NCBI RefSeq assembly: GCF_000283155.1
Contig: NW_004454216.1
Span: forward strand, 7,293,081-7,357,080
Length of the DNA: 64,000 nucleotides
Direction of reading: 5' to 3'
Source of the DNA: Ceratotherium simum simum
Taxonomy: Eukaryota; Chordata; Mammalia; Perissodactyla; Rhinocerotidae
Shown here piece by piece: positions 1-12,238 of this stretch. A model generated the notes under the pieces. It saw nothing but the letters and a program-made list of their open reading frames with translations. It did not search any database and had not been told where the DNA came from. The translations under genes and the position numbers were made by a program. Position 1 is the stretch's first letter; each line of letters opens with the position of its first letter.

Positions 1-181
1 CCGGGGAAGATTGGCCCTGGGCTAACATCCGTGCCCATCTTCCTCTACTTTATATGGGACGCTGCCACAGCATGGCTTGACAAATGGTGCATCAGTGCAC
101 GCCCGGGATCCAAACCTGGGACCCCCTGGCTGCCGAAGCGGAGCATGTGTACTTAACCGCTTGCGCCACCAGGCCGGCCCC
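1..181 (-). repeat. ERE-type tRNA-derived SINE, cut by window edge
   Basis: Reverse complement shows the SINE head (ggggccggcctggtggcgca), the B-box-like ggtttggatccc and the tail segment ccatataaagtagaggaaga. It belongs to the subtype with the 'catgctgtggcagcgtccc' centre. The A-rich end lies outside the window. Confidence 0.9.
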
Positions 182-182
182 T

Positions 183-700
183 CTCAATAATTCTTTCGTT
201 TAAAAATATTCTTGACTTTATTCAGAAAAATTTCCTGGCAGGGACCTGGACTATAAGAAACACTTATAGTCTCATTGACCAATTCCAATTTATTTTCCAG
301 AAGAAAAATTTTCTTTTAAATGAAAAATCAAAGCTTACCCTAATTTCTACCTAGTCGTTCCATTTAAGTTAGTAAGGTGTGCAGACATGTCAAATGCTAC
401 TTGATGAACTATAAGGATCAACATTTCGGGGGGTTGCTAAAATCTACTCATTTCATACAAGAGCACAATGAGGCACCAGAGTGACACTGGAGAAAACCAC
501 TCACTCAAACTGAAGAAAGCACACAGTGGAGGCTAGCTTCCACGGTCTAAAAACTAGTGCTTTTGACATTATGGTATTTCTCATTGACCGAAACTGTAGA
601 TAGCTATCCTTACTCTACTATGGTAACCAAATAGTCAAATATGAAAAAAGTATACATTAACTATACTGTAAATGATTTTTACATACTTTTGCTGAATATA
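183..700. other. No recognisable feature
   Basis: AT-rich intronic sequence of GRAMD1C intron 6. I see no exon, repeat family or structured element. Confidence 0.4.
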
Positions 701-719
701 ACAATCCTTATAGTAAACC

Positions 720-1560
720 ATTGGTATACAGAGCAAAGCTAAATTTAGTAGGCTTAAGAGGGAAAATAAACCTAAGACTGAGCCCCAAGAAGGCCTGGCA
801 TTGAAAGACTGAGTAGAAGAGTGGCCAGCAAAAAAGAATGAGGAAAATACCAGAGAGGTAAGAGGAAAGTCCAGAAAGAATGATGTCATGGAAACCAAGG
901 GAAGAAGGTGCTTCGAAATGGAGGGAGTGCGCAATGGCGTGAAATACTGCTGAAAGATCAAGTGAGATAAGCACCGGGAGGGCAAAGGCAAGCGTGCAGA
1001 GCAGTGAAGCAGCCTGACAAGCCAGTCCCCACGACTGGCATGGTGGCGGGGGGAAGGAGGGCAGGGAGAAGGAAAGAGTCAGTGCGGGAGGGGGAAGCAG
1101 CCAGCTCAGGAAGAGCCTTGTCCACCATGCTAAAGAATATGTGGTTTACATTGTCAAAATATAAAAAGCCACCTACTAATTTTAGATAGAAAACTAGAAA
1201 AGCAAAAAGTTCAGAATTGTGTTTTTAAAAGATACACTTTTGAAACTACTACTACTTTGGTAACAACCTAAAGGACAGATTAGAGTGTCAAAAAGAGTCA
1301 GGAGACTATTGTAATGGTTCAAGCTAGACCTGATGAGGGCCTTGGTGACCAACATGACCTGGCTGGCAAAGAGGTAAGAAGCAAGGATACATCCAGGTTT
1401 CCAGCTTGGTGACTAGGTAGGAGAAGATACACTTCACTGACCAAACGGAAATAGGTGAAAGTCTCGCCAACCAAAAAGGTGAAAAAGAGGGATAGAAGAA
1501 TACAAAAACTTCTACATTGCCAGGCTGTTATATAAAAAATGTGACTAAAATAGTTGCAAC
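720..1560 (-). repeat. Probable LINE-2 fragments, antisense
   Basis: Two stretches resemble reverse-complement LINE-2: 870-985 (gaaaccaagggaagaaggtg, then a ctgctgaaagatcaagtgag run) and 1310-1440 (caaggatacatccaggtttc then cagcttggtgac). The order is scrambled and divergence high, so the limits are approximate. Confidence 0.5.
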
Positions 1561-2332
1561 TGTGCATTTATCTTTTCCAGGTAGGTTTGAATGTTGCACA
1601 TGTTAGATTTATAGCACTACTGGAAAACTTCTAAATTTCCAAGTAACTCCAAAAGGCATGATCATTGGAGAGGAGCATAAGGAAGAAGAAGAGGATCTGA
1701 CAAGGCTGAGGAGTCTGCAGGAGAAGGTGGATGACACTCTTCCAAAAGGTCTCAGAAGGTGACATTAACTTCAGAAACTGACCACTCTTTGGAGAATGGC
1801 CTCAGCACCGTCAGCGGCCTGGAGGCGCACTCAGAATGGCTCACTTAAACAAGCCACACTCACAAACAGCATATACTCGCTCAGCGGTAAATATGCTAAT
1901 GCATAGAAGGGGAACAGTCCTTTCTAGTTATCAGAAATCTTTCATTCTACCATCCGGGGTGCCTGAATACCTTGGAAGTCAGATATTAGTAATCAGAAAT
2001 TTTCATGATAAGCATGGAACCAGAGCAAGGGTAGACAGTTTAAGGGATAATTTACTGTGACGTTGGTGGGGCCTGATGATTCATGTCTGTACATTTCTCT
2101 AGTGATCAAAATCTGCCTCTGTGACTCTACGTTTCTGTCTTAATTCCTAAATTCTTGGCATAACTCTGGCCAAGCCCCCTTCAGACTAACATACTCTTTC
2201 TTTATATACACTAATACAATCAATCGACTGTTTTAAAACCCTTTTTTCCCCCCACACACTTGAGAAATAGGACACTTTTCTGTCATCCTTCAACTAGCAA
2301 TTCTCAAAATAGAAGTAGGAGTGACATATATC
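1561..2332. other. No firm assignment
   Basis: Contains a purine-rich patch (1680-1760) and a short frame at 1836-2060 that matches nothing I know. No exon of GRAMD1C was found here. Confidence 0.3.
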
Positions 2333-2344
2333 AGAATTGGAGAG

Positions 2345-2645
2345 GGGCCGGCCCGGTGGCTTAGCAGTTAGGTGCACACGCTCCACTACTGGTGGCCCGG
2401 GTTCGGATCCCAGGCGCGCACCGACGCACCGCTTCTCCGGCCATGCTGAGGCCGCGTCCCACATACAGCAACTAGAAGGATGTGCAACTATGACGTACAA
2501 CTATCTACTGGGGCTCTGGGGGAAAAAAAGGAGGAGGATTGGCAATAGATGTTAGCTCAGAGCCAGTCTTCCTCAGCAAAAAGAGGAGGATTAGCATGGA
2601 TGTTAGCTCAGGGCTGATCTTCCTCACAAAAAAAAAAAAAAAAAA
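2345..2645 (+). repeat. ERE-type SINE with 12-bp target duplication
   Basis: Full-length copy of the subtype with the 'cagcaactagaaggatgtgc' centre, followed by two degenerate 'gatgttagctcag' tail units and poly-A. Perfect flanking repeats agaattggagag (2333-2344 and 2646-2657) mark the target-site duplication, so the insertion is relatively young. Confidence 0.95.
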
Positions 2646-2657
2646 AGAATTGGAGAG

Positions 2658-3440
2658 AGTGGGTCTGTATACATTGAAAAAGGTCCCCTGATCACCTTAT
2701 CCCTAATTCTGACACATGTCCCCTCCTTCTGCCCTCAGGGAATAAGTCTGAGAGCCATTCTGTCTCTTTAAGCCTTAGAATTTAAAATAAGAACAGATTT
2801 CTGCTCTATTAGGCCCTGGATTTAAATATTCACTCTCAAAATGTACTCTTAAATTTCCATGGAGAGCTAGCTTCCCAGTAGCCCCCGTGTGCTGGCAAGA
2901 GGGACCACTATTATCTCTCTGAGAGAAAAATAGTGCAAAAAGAATACTTTGAGTCTATACACATCCTGCCTATATTATTATTAACTTTGGCAATTGAGGA
3001 TACTTTAGTGTTTCAAGGTAATCATTTGTTCTCACAGCACATACAGGTTTAAGAAATTAAGTTAAATGAACATTGAACCTAGAGCATACCCTGAATGTTG
3101 TTTCTGCAACTAAATTTCTATCTGTATTTTTTTCTTATCCTTTGCCTTTTCCTTGAGCAAGGAATTGAAAATGTCTTGTGTAATGATTATCTGAAATCTA
3201 AATCATTGAGATTCTACTAAATTGAGTCACTCAAAAAATATATATGGAGCATTGGCTATGTGTAACATAACCCTATATCTTATTGTCCAAACTGGCATAC
3301 TTTTGAGACTAAAGGGGGCGCTATTAATATTTACATTGACAGAGGCTTAAACCCAGAGGGTCCCAGACTATACTGGGTAAACCGAGGTGTATGCCGAACC
3401 AGCTACACGGTAAACTCTGAGCTTGTCACTGGACACACAA
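2658..3440. other. No recognisable feature
   Basis: AT-rich intronic DNA; a hint of an old repeat near 3315-3400 cannot be named. Confidence 0.3.
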
Positions 3441-3850
3441 CAATGAACAAGACAGACACAGTCCTCAGCCTCAAGGTGTTTATAGTGAAGCAAGGAGAAC
3501 AGAAGTAGAACAAATAATTATAACAGTAATGAGTGTTATAAAAGAGAAGTGCAAGATGTTATAGGAAGGTGAAAGAATGCACCTGACTTCGGTTTTATTA
3601 ATGAGTTTCAGTTAGAACTAGGAGTGGGAAAGAACCAGGCAGAAAGATGGTGCTTGAAGACCTAGTGCAGGAAAAAAAAAAAAAAAAAAGCAGAACATTG
3701 AAGAAGACAAGAACAGGGAGGGTGTAGTGACATGATGCTGGAGTGGTGGTGGGCTGGGACCAGATCATGTGGTCCCCAAATAAAATTTTAGATTTTTATT
3801 CCAAAGAAAATGGGTATTAAGCAGGAAGTTAATATTAGCAGGTATACAAT
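3440..3850 (-). repeat. LINE-2 fragment, antisense
   Basis: The series 'acaatgaacaagacagacac', 'tgatgctggagtggtggtgg' and 'agatttttattccaaagaaa' follows the reverse-complement LINE-2 3' region in order. A poly-A run of 18 at 3670 interrupts it. Confidence 0.55.
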
Positions 3851-3884
3851 GAAAAAAAAAACATAAATTTGGCTGTAGTATTGT

Positions 3885-4190
3885 TCAGAGGCTGAAAAAC
3901 TGTTTCTGTAAAAGGCCATACAGTAAATATTTTAGGCTTTGTGGGCCATTCGGTCTCTGTTGCAACTACTCAACTCTGCTTCAATAGAGTGAAAGCAGCC
4001 ACAGACAAGGCAGAACAAATGCGCATGGCTGTGTTTCAATAAAACTTTATTAATGGACACTGAAATTTGAATTTCATACAATCATGTCATGAAATATTAT
4101 TATTCTTTTGATTTTTTAAAGAACCATTTAGAAACATAAAACCTTTCCTACTTTGCAGACCATATAAAAACAGGTGACAAGACGGTCTGT
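3885..4190 (+). repeat. Non-autonomous hAT (Charlie/MER group) DNA transposon
   Basis: Contains the characteristic ctgtaaaaggccatacagta, tattttaggctttgtgggcc and caataaaactttattaatgg segments in the order known for this mammal-wide element. Terminal repeats are eroded. Confidence 0.7.
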
Positions 4191-4199
4191 CTGGCTCCT

Positions 4200-5930
4200 C
4201 CAAAGAACCTGAAGGGGGAGGGGCTTAAACTAAATGAAGTAGCTGGCGGGTAGGGTGGGGAAGGGCCTAGGGACTTGTCTTAAACCATGGTTCCACAGTT
4301 CTTTACGAAAGACAGAAAACATCAATTGTCTGTTTCAAAGAATGGAGCTGCCACTGTCCTCTAGCCCCACGTTTCCCAGGTACTCAACCCGCTGCCTAGA
4401 AAGAGGGTGCTAAATGCAAAGGGTGTGAACCAAGCTGAAGGGCTATAAATTACCGCACGAATGACCACAGTGACAGTTTATACACATGTCTAAACATTGA
4501 GGACTTACATTAAGTAAGTCAAATACCTGAAATCAACTGTTCTTTCTGAGTACAATGAAAAAAATGTACTTTTAAATGCATTCTTTCTCAAAGGCCCCAT
4601 ATTTGCCTTCAGCCTTTTTTCCCCTTTTGTGGATTTATTTTATTGGAGAAATAAACAGAACATACACACAGATGACTTTAAAATCATTTTGCTGTATTTA
4701 CCGTAACTGAATAATACTTTTTCTAGGTCAATTTGTTTTTAAGCACTTTTCATGCAAGAAAAAAGCAAGGTAAGACATACTTTTACTCTCAGATTCCCTA
4801 ATTACAAATAAACATAAATATAATATTCTGAACTTAAATTCTCTAAAAATATTTTGAATATATGTAAAATCTATTATTCAAATTACATTGTTTTATAGAA
4901 TTTTGTAGTTATGTTGTATATTTTAGGATTTTGTTTTTTCTTCTTTTTTTTAAAATAGTATTACAAATAGATTCTTTTACAAAAGAAATCTAACCAATGT
5001 GGCTTTATCACTTTAAAAAACTGGAAGGCAACTGAGGCTTCTGAAATTACAGCCAATACTGAAACTGTACCAAGCACATGGCCCCTACTACCTCCTAAAT
5101 GGGAGCTGCTATTATTGTCACAGATATTAGTACGTTAAAAAAAAAAAAAACTGTCCTTCAAAGATCACTAGGAGAATACAGGAAGGGTAGTTTTGTTTTT
5201 GTTTTTGTTTTCTAGTTCCTTTTCTGGGTCAACTCTACAATGTTTAAAATTCCAGTTAAGACAGTTTTAAAACTGAGATCTCACTTTCAACTTTCACTAA
5301 GTTCTGTATAGTACTTACATAATTTATGCTTAAACATTGATTTTTGTCTTAGTAGAGAGCAGAAATGGTCACCATTCTGTTTATTAAAATGAGAATATAG
5401 TGTCCACTTGAAATCAAGAGGTGCCATGTTCAGTGTTCAAGATAACGAAATAATCCAAAGATTTGCAAGGTGTAACTACAGTAAAGACGGTGACACTCCT
5501 GGTGCTCACATTAAGAACGCAGGTGACATTAGGATCTTTGCAAAAAGGGTTGGATTTTATTCCCAGCCAGCAGATGCTGCACTTCTGGCCTTTGGTGGCC
5601 TCAGAAGTATCCTGGAATTCCCTTTCTTCCCTCCCACTTTAAAGAGCTTTTCTCTTTTTTCATTCAAGTTCAGATCTGTTTCTCCCTTGGCTCATCTGTA
5701 AATCTGAACTTGATCACTTTCCTGGAGGTATCTGTTTTCCTAAGAATGTATCCGAACTCACATGCACAAATGTGATTTGGGGAGGACACAGATCCAGTGC
5801 ATGGCCAAATGTAGGCTGCAGTGGCAGTCTGGTTACCCGTTACAATGAGGAAATGCACCTGGGGGATTCCCAGAGCACTTAAAACACTCGGCATTTGGGG
5901 GTTGGGTTATCCAGGTCCCTTGGGCAACCC
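4200..5930. other. No recognisable gene or repeat
   Basis: AT-rich intron 6 sequence with short poly-A/T runs. The frame at 5408-5701 (97 codons) was inspected: it matches no family I know and has no splice context. Treated as non-coding. Confidence 0.35.
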
Positions 5931-5969
5931 TAGAGCTTTCAGCCCGTGCCAGTAAGAGCAGCCCACTGT

Positions 5970-6440
5970 AATTATGACGGTGCATCCGACCGTGGCGGGA
6001 AGGGAAGCAGCCTTCCCGCGCCGGACCTGGAAGGGCGGCGTGGAGCTGTGGGGCCGCACGCCTTTGCGGGGCCAAACGCCTTTGCGCAGCCGCTCCGCAC
6101 TCGCGCAGGTGGCTGCCGCGCGCCGCTGGACCCGGCACCCGCGGGCCCGCCGCCCGGAGCAGCGCCCCGGGCAGGAGCATGGGCACGGGGCTCCGGAAAG
6201 GCAGGGAGCCCAAACGCCCAGAAAGACTCATGGGGGCAGGGGGAGCTTGGACTTGGCTCCCCGCCAAGCCTTGTCTATTCCCTTAGAGAGGGAGGAGGGG
6301 TTGGGCTCGGCAAGCCCCCTCACCCCCACCCGCCTCTCTCCTCTCTCCTCTCCGCCTCGGGACTCCCAGGCCACTTCACGTCCTCCGGACTCCAGGAATC
6401 GGACAGCATGTGCGTAGGGCACTGTCTGGACGACGCTGTC
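5970..6440. promoter_or_regulatory. Intragenic CpG island in GRAMD1C intron 6
   Basis: An isolated GC- and CpG-rich block (for example gcgcaggtggctgccgcgcg near 6105) stands out from AT-rich surroundings. It is not part of a repeat I recognise. Long frames on both strands here are the usual consequence of few stop codons in GC-rich DNA. A consensus donor GTGAGT occurs on the plus strand at 6528-6533, just past the island, and a weaker GTGCAT donor-like site on the minus strand near 5860. Candidate roles are an alternative promoter for a short GRAMD1C isoform or the first exon of an antisense noncoding RNA; neither is shown by sequence alone. Confidence 0.55.
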
Positions 6441-7619
6441 CTCAGCAGCTGCCCGAAAGTTGGAAAGCCTTCAACCCAAAGAACCCCAGAGGCCAAAATT
6501 TGTCCGCTCCTGGGAGGGGCTTAGCTGGTGAGTGGGGAAGAGAGAAGGGGAAGTTCCGGCCTGGGCCTGCGGTGTTGAAGCTCCCGCTGCAAAGGAGCCT
6601 TTCTTATCAGCTGGAAATCGTTATTCTTCCCCCCAAGACTTTTTTATAAATTACAGCTTTATTGAGTTATAATTCACATACCATAAAATTCACTTAAAGT
6701 GTACAATTCAGAAGCTTTTAGCATATCCAGAGTTGTACAACTATCACCACTAATTTTAGAACATTTTCATCTACCCAAAAGATACCCAAATCCATTAGCA
6801 GTCACTCCTCATTCCTCCCTCTCCCCGGCAACAAATTTACTTTCTATGTCTCTGAATTTGCCTATTCTGGACATTTCATAAAAACAGAATCATACAATAT
6901 GTGTTCTTTGGGGACTGGCTTTTTTCCCCACAGCATAATGCTGCAAGGTTCATCTATGTTGTAATATGTATCAGTACTTCAGTCCTTTTTGTTGCTGAAT
7001 AATATTCCATTTTATGGATACACATTTGGTTTATCCATTCATCAGCTGTTGGGCATTTGGGATGTTTCCACTTCTTAGCTATTATGAATAATGCTATGAA
7101 CAGTTGAGTGCAAGATTCCGTGTGAACATACACTTTCAATTCTCTTGCCTATAAACATAGGAGTGGAATTTCTGGGTCATACGGTAACTCTATGTTTAAC
7201 ATTTTGAGAAACTACCACTGTTTTTCAAAGTTTTACAATCCCATCAGCAATGTATGAAGGCTCCAGTTTCTCTATATCCTCAACATTTGTTAATGTCTAT
7301 CTTTTTATTTTAGCCATCCCAGTGGGTGTGAAGTGGTATCTCGTTGTGGTTTTGATTTACATTTCCCTAATGGCTAATGACATTAAGCATCATTGCACGT
7401 GCTTATTAGCCATTTGTATATCTTCTTTGGAGAAAATGACTATTCAAATCCTTTGCCCATTTTTTAATGGGTTGTCTTTTTCTTGTTGAATTGGAAGTGC
7501 TCTTTACATATTCGGGATACAAATACCTTATCAGATATGTAACTTGCAAATATTTTCTCCTAATCCATGAGTTGTCTTCTCATTTTCTTGATTGGACTCC
7601 TTCAAGCACAAAAGTTTTT

Positions 7620-7839
7620 TGGTTTTTTTTTTTGTTTTTTTTGGTGAGGAAGATTTGCCCTGAGGTAACATCTGTTGCCAATCTTCCCCTTTTTCTCCTT
7701 TTTTTTTTTTTTTTATGTGAGCCACTGTCACAGCATGGCCACTGACAGACAAGTGGTATAGGTCTGCACCCGGGAACCGAACCTGGGCCACCTAAGCAGA
7801 GCACACCAAACTTAACCACTAGGCCACAGGGGCTGGTCC
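7620..7839 (-). repeat. ERE-type SINE inside L1
   Basis: Antisense SINE with a long poly-T, two 'gaggaagat' tail units and the head ending aggccacaggggctggtcc. Target duplication caaaagttttt at 7609-7619 and 7840-7850. Divergent from the other copies, so older. Confidence 0.9.
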
Positions 7840-8311
7840 CAAAAGTTTTTAATTTTGATGAAGTCCAATGTATTGTTTTTCTCTTTTGTCACTTGAGCTT
7901 TAGGTGTCATTCTAAGAAGCCATTGTCTAATCCAAAGATCATGAGGATTTATACCTACAGTTTCTTCTGAGAGTTGTATACATGTAGATCTTACATTTAG
8001 GTCTATGATCCATTTGGAGTTAATTTTTGTATATGGTACGAAGTAGGGGTCAAAATTCATTCTTAAGCATGTGGACGTCTAGTTGTTCCAGCACCATTTG
8101 GTGAAAAGACTATTCTTTCCCCATCAAATATTTTGGCACCCTTATCAAAAATCATTTATGGTCGATAAGTGTAAGATTTTATTTCTGGACTCTCAATTCT
8201 ATTCCATTAATCTGTATGTCTAGACTTATGCCAGTAAGTCCACTGCCTTGATTATTGCAGCTTTGTAGTAAACACTGAAATCAGGAAGTACAAGTCCTCC
8301 AATGTTACTGG

Positions 8312-9058
8312 ACTGAATTGTATCCCTCTAAAATTCATATGTTGAAGGCCTAACCCCCAATGTGACTAAATTTGGAGACAGGAACTTTAAGGAGGAAATT
8401 AAGGTTAAATGAGGTTGCTATGGACTGAATTGTGGTCCCCCCAAAATTCATATGTTGATGCCCTAACTCCCAATGTGATGGTATTTGGAGATGGAGCCTT
8501 TGGGAGATAATTAGGTTTAAATGAGGTGATGAGGGTGAGGCCCTCATTATAAGATTAGTGCCCTTATAAGAAAAGACACCAGAGAGTTTGCCCTCTCACT
8601 CTCCACCATGTCAGGACACAGTAAGAAAGCAGCCATAGGCAAGCCAGGAAGTGTTCTCAACAAAACCCAACCATGTTGGCATTCTGATCTCAGACTTCCA
8701 GCCTCCAGAGCTATGAGAAAATAAATTTCTGTTGTTTAAGCCACTCAGTCTATGGCATTTTGTTACGGCAGCCTGAGCTGACTACGATAGAGGTTATAAG
8801 GGTGGGGCCCTAATCCAATGGGACTGGTGTTCATATAAGAAGGTGAAGAGACACGAGGAGTGTGCACAAACAAAGGAAATGCCATCTGAGGACACAGTGA
8901 GAAGGCTGCAAGCCAACAAGAGAGGTCTCACCAGAAATTCACCCTGCCAGCACCATGGTCTTGGACTTTCAGCCTCCAGGACTGTGAGAAAAGAAATTTC
9001 TGTTGTTTAAGCCACCCAGTCTGTGGTATTTTGTTATGGCAGCCCTAACAGGCTAATT
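8312..9058 (+). repeat. MLT1-type (MaLR) LTR, outer copy of a nested pair
   Basis: Starts actggactgaattgtatccc and ends with the diagnostic tttctgttgtttaagccacc and ggtattttgttatggcagcc blocks at 8998-9045. It is split by a second LTR at 8416-8789. Sequence continues seamlessly across the insertion once one 5-bp repeat is removed. Confidence 0.88.
8416..8789 (+). repeat. MLT1-like MaLR LTR inserted in another LTR
   Basis: Begins tgctatggactgaattgtgg and ends near gactacgata. It is flanked by gaggt at 8411-8415 and 8790-8794, the 5-bp duplication expected for a retroviral integrase. A solo LTR: no internal sequence. Confidence 0.88.
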
Positions 9059-10472
9059 CATTCAACTTTGTTCTTCTCTTTCAAGATTGTTTTGGCTATT
9101 CCGGGTACTTAGCATTTCCATGTGAATTTTAGGATGTGCTTGTCAGTTTCTAAAAAAAAAATGCCAGTTGGTATTTTGATAGGAACTACATTAAATCTGC
9201 ACATCAATTTGGGGAGCATTGCCATCTTAATATTAAGTCTTCCAATCTGAGTATGAGATTCTTTTAATTTACTTAAGTCTTCTTTAATTTCTTTCAACAA
9301 TGTTGAATAACTTTCAGTGTATGTCTTAGAGTTCTTTTGTTAAATTTATTCCCAAGTATTTTATTCTTTTCAATGGTATTGTGAATAAACTGGTTTTTTT
9401 AAATATTATTTTCAGATTGTTCATTGTCAATGTATAGAAATATAATTGATTGTTGTATTTTGATCATGTATTCTGCAGCCTTTCTGAACTTATTAGTACT
9501 AATAGGTTTTTACTGGCTTCCTTAGAATTTTACATATACAAAAACATGTCATTTGCCAATGGAAACAGTTTTATTTCTTCATTTTTAATCTGGATGTCTT
9601 TTACTTCTTTTTCTTGCCAATTTCCCTGGCTAGAACCTTCAATATAATGTTGAATAGAAGTGGCAAGAAAGGATATCCTTGTCTTGTTCCTGACCTTAAG
9701 GCGAAAGCATTATTCTTTCACCATTAAATATGTTCTCTGTGAGCCTTATTGAGTCAAAGAAACTTCCTGCTAGTCCTAGTTTGTTTTGTTTTTCATCATG
9801 AAGGATGTTGGATTTTGTCAAATGCTTTTTCTGTATTGATTGAGATGATCATGTGGTTTCTGTCCTCTATCCAACTAATAGAGTGAATTACATTGATTGA
9901 TTTTCATATGTTGAATCAACCTTGTATAAATCCCACTTAGTCATGGCATATAATCTTTTTTATATGTTACTGGATGTGGTTTGCTAATATTTTGTTAAGG
10001 ATTTTTGTGTCTATAGTCATAGACACAATGAACACAGATGCAACGAACATAAATACTGATCTGTAGTTCTATTGTGATGTTCTTTGTCTGGTTTTGGTAT
10101 CAAGATAATACTGGCCTCATAGAGTGAGTTGGGAAGTGTTCCCTCCTCTTCTATTTTTTGGAATATTTTGTGAAGAACTGGTGTTAATTCTACTGTAAAT
10201 ATTTGGCAGAATTCACCACTGAAACCATCTGAGCCTGGGCTTTTGTGTGTAGATTTTTGATTACTAATTCAATCTCTTTTCTTGTTATAGGTCTATTCAG
10301 ATTTTCTATTTCTACTTGAGTCAGTTTCAATAGTTTGTGACTTTATAGGCATTTGTCATTTTCGTTTAGGTTAACTAATTTGTCGGCATACAATTGTTCC
10401 TAGTATGAATGCTTTTTATTTCTGTAAAGTCAGTAGTAATGTTACCACTCTCACTTCTGAATTTAATGATTT

Positions 10473-10724
10473 AAAAAATTTTTTTTCTTCTTTTATTTAT
10501 TTTTTTGCTGAGGAAGATTCGCCCTGAGCTAACATCTGTTGCCTATCTTCCTTTTTTTTGCTTGAGGAAGATTAGCCCTGAGCTAACATCTGTGCCAATC
10601 CTCCTTTATTTTGTATGTGGGTTGCTGCCACAGCATGGCTGATGAATGGTGTAAGTCCACGTCGAGGACCCGAACCTGCACACCCAGGCTGCCAAACTTA
10701 ACCACTACACCACAGGGCCAGCCC
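10473..10724 (-). repeat. ERE-type SINE inside L1
   Basis: Antisense copy with two tail units (cctgagctaacatctgt twice) and head ending cacagggccagcccc. Near-perfect target duplication ctgaatttaat(g/a)attt at 10457-10472 and 10725-10740. Confidence 0.92.
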
Positions 10725-12157
10725 CTGAATTTAATAATTTTAATCTTCTCCCTTTTTTTCTTGGTCAATCTAGCTAAAGGTTTGTCAATTTTATTGGGCT
10801 TTTCAAAGAAAGAACTTCTGATTCTGTTGATTGTTTCTATTTTTCTATTCTCTTTTTCTATTCTATTTTTTTTTCTCTTTTTCTATTTCTGTTCTAATCT
10901 TTATGATTTCCTTGCTTCTACTTGCTTTGAGTTTAGTTTGCTCACCTTTTTCTAATTTCTTAAGGTCCTGGAAAGTTAGGTTATTGGTTTGAGATCATTC
11001 TTCTTTTTTAATATAGGTGTTTATAAATTCCCCTCTAAGCACTGCTTTAGCTGTATCTCATATTAATTAGGAGTGTTCTGTTTAATATCCACTTTTTGTG
11101 AATTTCCCAAATTTCCTTCTGTTATTTATTTCTAATTCATTCCATTGTGGTCAGAGAATATATTTTGTATTATTTCAATCCTTTTGAATTCATTAAGGCT
11201 TGTTTTATGACCTAGCATGTGGTTTGTTCTGGAGAATGTTCCACATGTACTTGAGAAGGATGTGTATTCTGTTTTGAGTGGAGTGTCCCACAGATGTCTT
11301 CTAGTTCTAGTTAGTTTATAGTTCTGTTCATGTCTTCTATTTCCTTATTTATCTTCTGTCTGGCTGCTCTATCCATCATTGAAAGTGGGGTATTGAAATC
11401 TCTAACTATTATTGTTGAATTGTCTGTTTCTCTCTTCAATTCTGCCAGTTTTTGTTTCATGTATTTTACGGCTGTGTTATTAGGTACATATAAGTTTATA
11501 ATTGTTATGAATTCCAGATGGATTGACCCTTTTATTATAAAACATTCTTCCTTATCTCTATTAATTTTTGTCTTAAAGTTTATTCTATCTAATATTACTA
11601 TAGTCACTTCAGATCTCTTTTGGTTATTGTTTGCATGGTATATCTTTTTCCATCCTTTTACTTTCCATCTATTTGTGTCTTTAAATCTAATGTGTCTCTT
11701 ATGGACAGCATGTAGTTGGATCATGTTTTTTTCATTCATTTCTGCCTTTCTTTGCCTTCTGATTGAAGTGTTTAATCCATTTATGCTTAATGATTTAATG
11801 TAATCTGTCATTTTGCTATTTGTTTTTTGTATGTCTTATGTCTTTTCTGTCCCTGTGTTCCTCCATTACTGCCTTCTTATGTGTTAAACAGATAGTTCTA
11901 GTGTACCATTTTAATTCCCTTGATGTTTCTCTTACTATATTTTTTAAGTTATTTTCTTGGTGGTTACCCTGATTATAATTAACATCTTAACTTATAACTA
12001 TGGATTTTGTCTTCAAGTTTCTTCTTGGAATATGAATAGTCTAATCAAAACTAACTCCAGAAAAATAAAAAGAAGCTTTTCAACTCACAAAACTGTTGAG
12101 GGACACATTGGGAAGTTGCTATTATAACAAACACCTGCCCCTGGTATGAACACTTAC

Positions 12158-12238
12158 CTTGTCTAATAGTACATTCTGCCACAACCGAAAAATACTGAGG
12201 TAACTTCTATCCCTGGCACCAAAAGATGTAAAGAAAAA
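12158..12238 (-). CDS. GRAMD1C: GRAMD1C exon 6 (end of GRAM domain)
   Basis: The acceptor TTTGCAG (12245-12239) is followed by [20 protein letters not shown] then QNVLLDK, with a perfect GTAAGT donor (12157-12152). It has 27 codons, residues 155-181, phase 0. [13 protein letters not shown] is the last strand and helix start of the GRAM domain. The exon is wedged between the 5' end of a large minus-strand L1 (about 150 bp away) and an ERE SINE starting at 12439. I found no recognisable exon 7 between here and position 1. Confidence 0.93.

Larger units (their letters stand above)
6643..12010 (-). repeat. Long LINE-1 (ORF2 and 3' UTR), minus strand, interrupted
   Basis: The 3' end is at 6643 and the ORF2 start side is near 11811. 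On the minus strand 11811-11311 gives 166 open codons of the endonuclease domain, including SLSINGLN, YHANNN and FNTPLS. Reverse-transcriptase and C-terminal remains follow downstream with many stops. It is interrupted by an ERE at 7620-7839, a nested pair of LTRs at 8312-9058 and an ERE at 10473-10724. Same transcriptional orientation as GRAMD1C. Mammalian L1M-type age is inferred from the stop load and the insertions. Confidence 0.85.

Noticed and set aside
2345..2430. tRNA gene (A-box and B-box present)
   Set aside because: It is the tRNA-derived head of an ERE SINE, as in the other copies; it continues into the SINE body and lacks a tRNA 3' half.
5946..6524. 192-codon and 147-codon plus-strand frames, and a 144-codon minus frame, in the GC-rich block
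   Set aside because: Overlapping frames open on both strands are expected in CpG-island DNA. Composition is Pro/Arg/Gly/Ala-rich and no domain is recognisable.
11330..11803. 157-codon plus-strand frame
   Set aside because: It is the mirror of the minus-strand L1 ORF2 endonuclease region, hydrophobic because it is antisense of A-rich LINE sequence.
1..12157. GRAMD1C exon 7 in the left part of the window
   Set aside because: I searched the minus strand for the expected continuation after the exon 6 segment and found no matching splice-flanked text.
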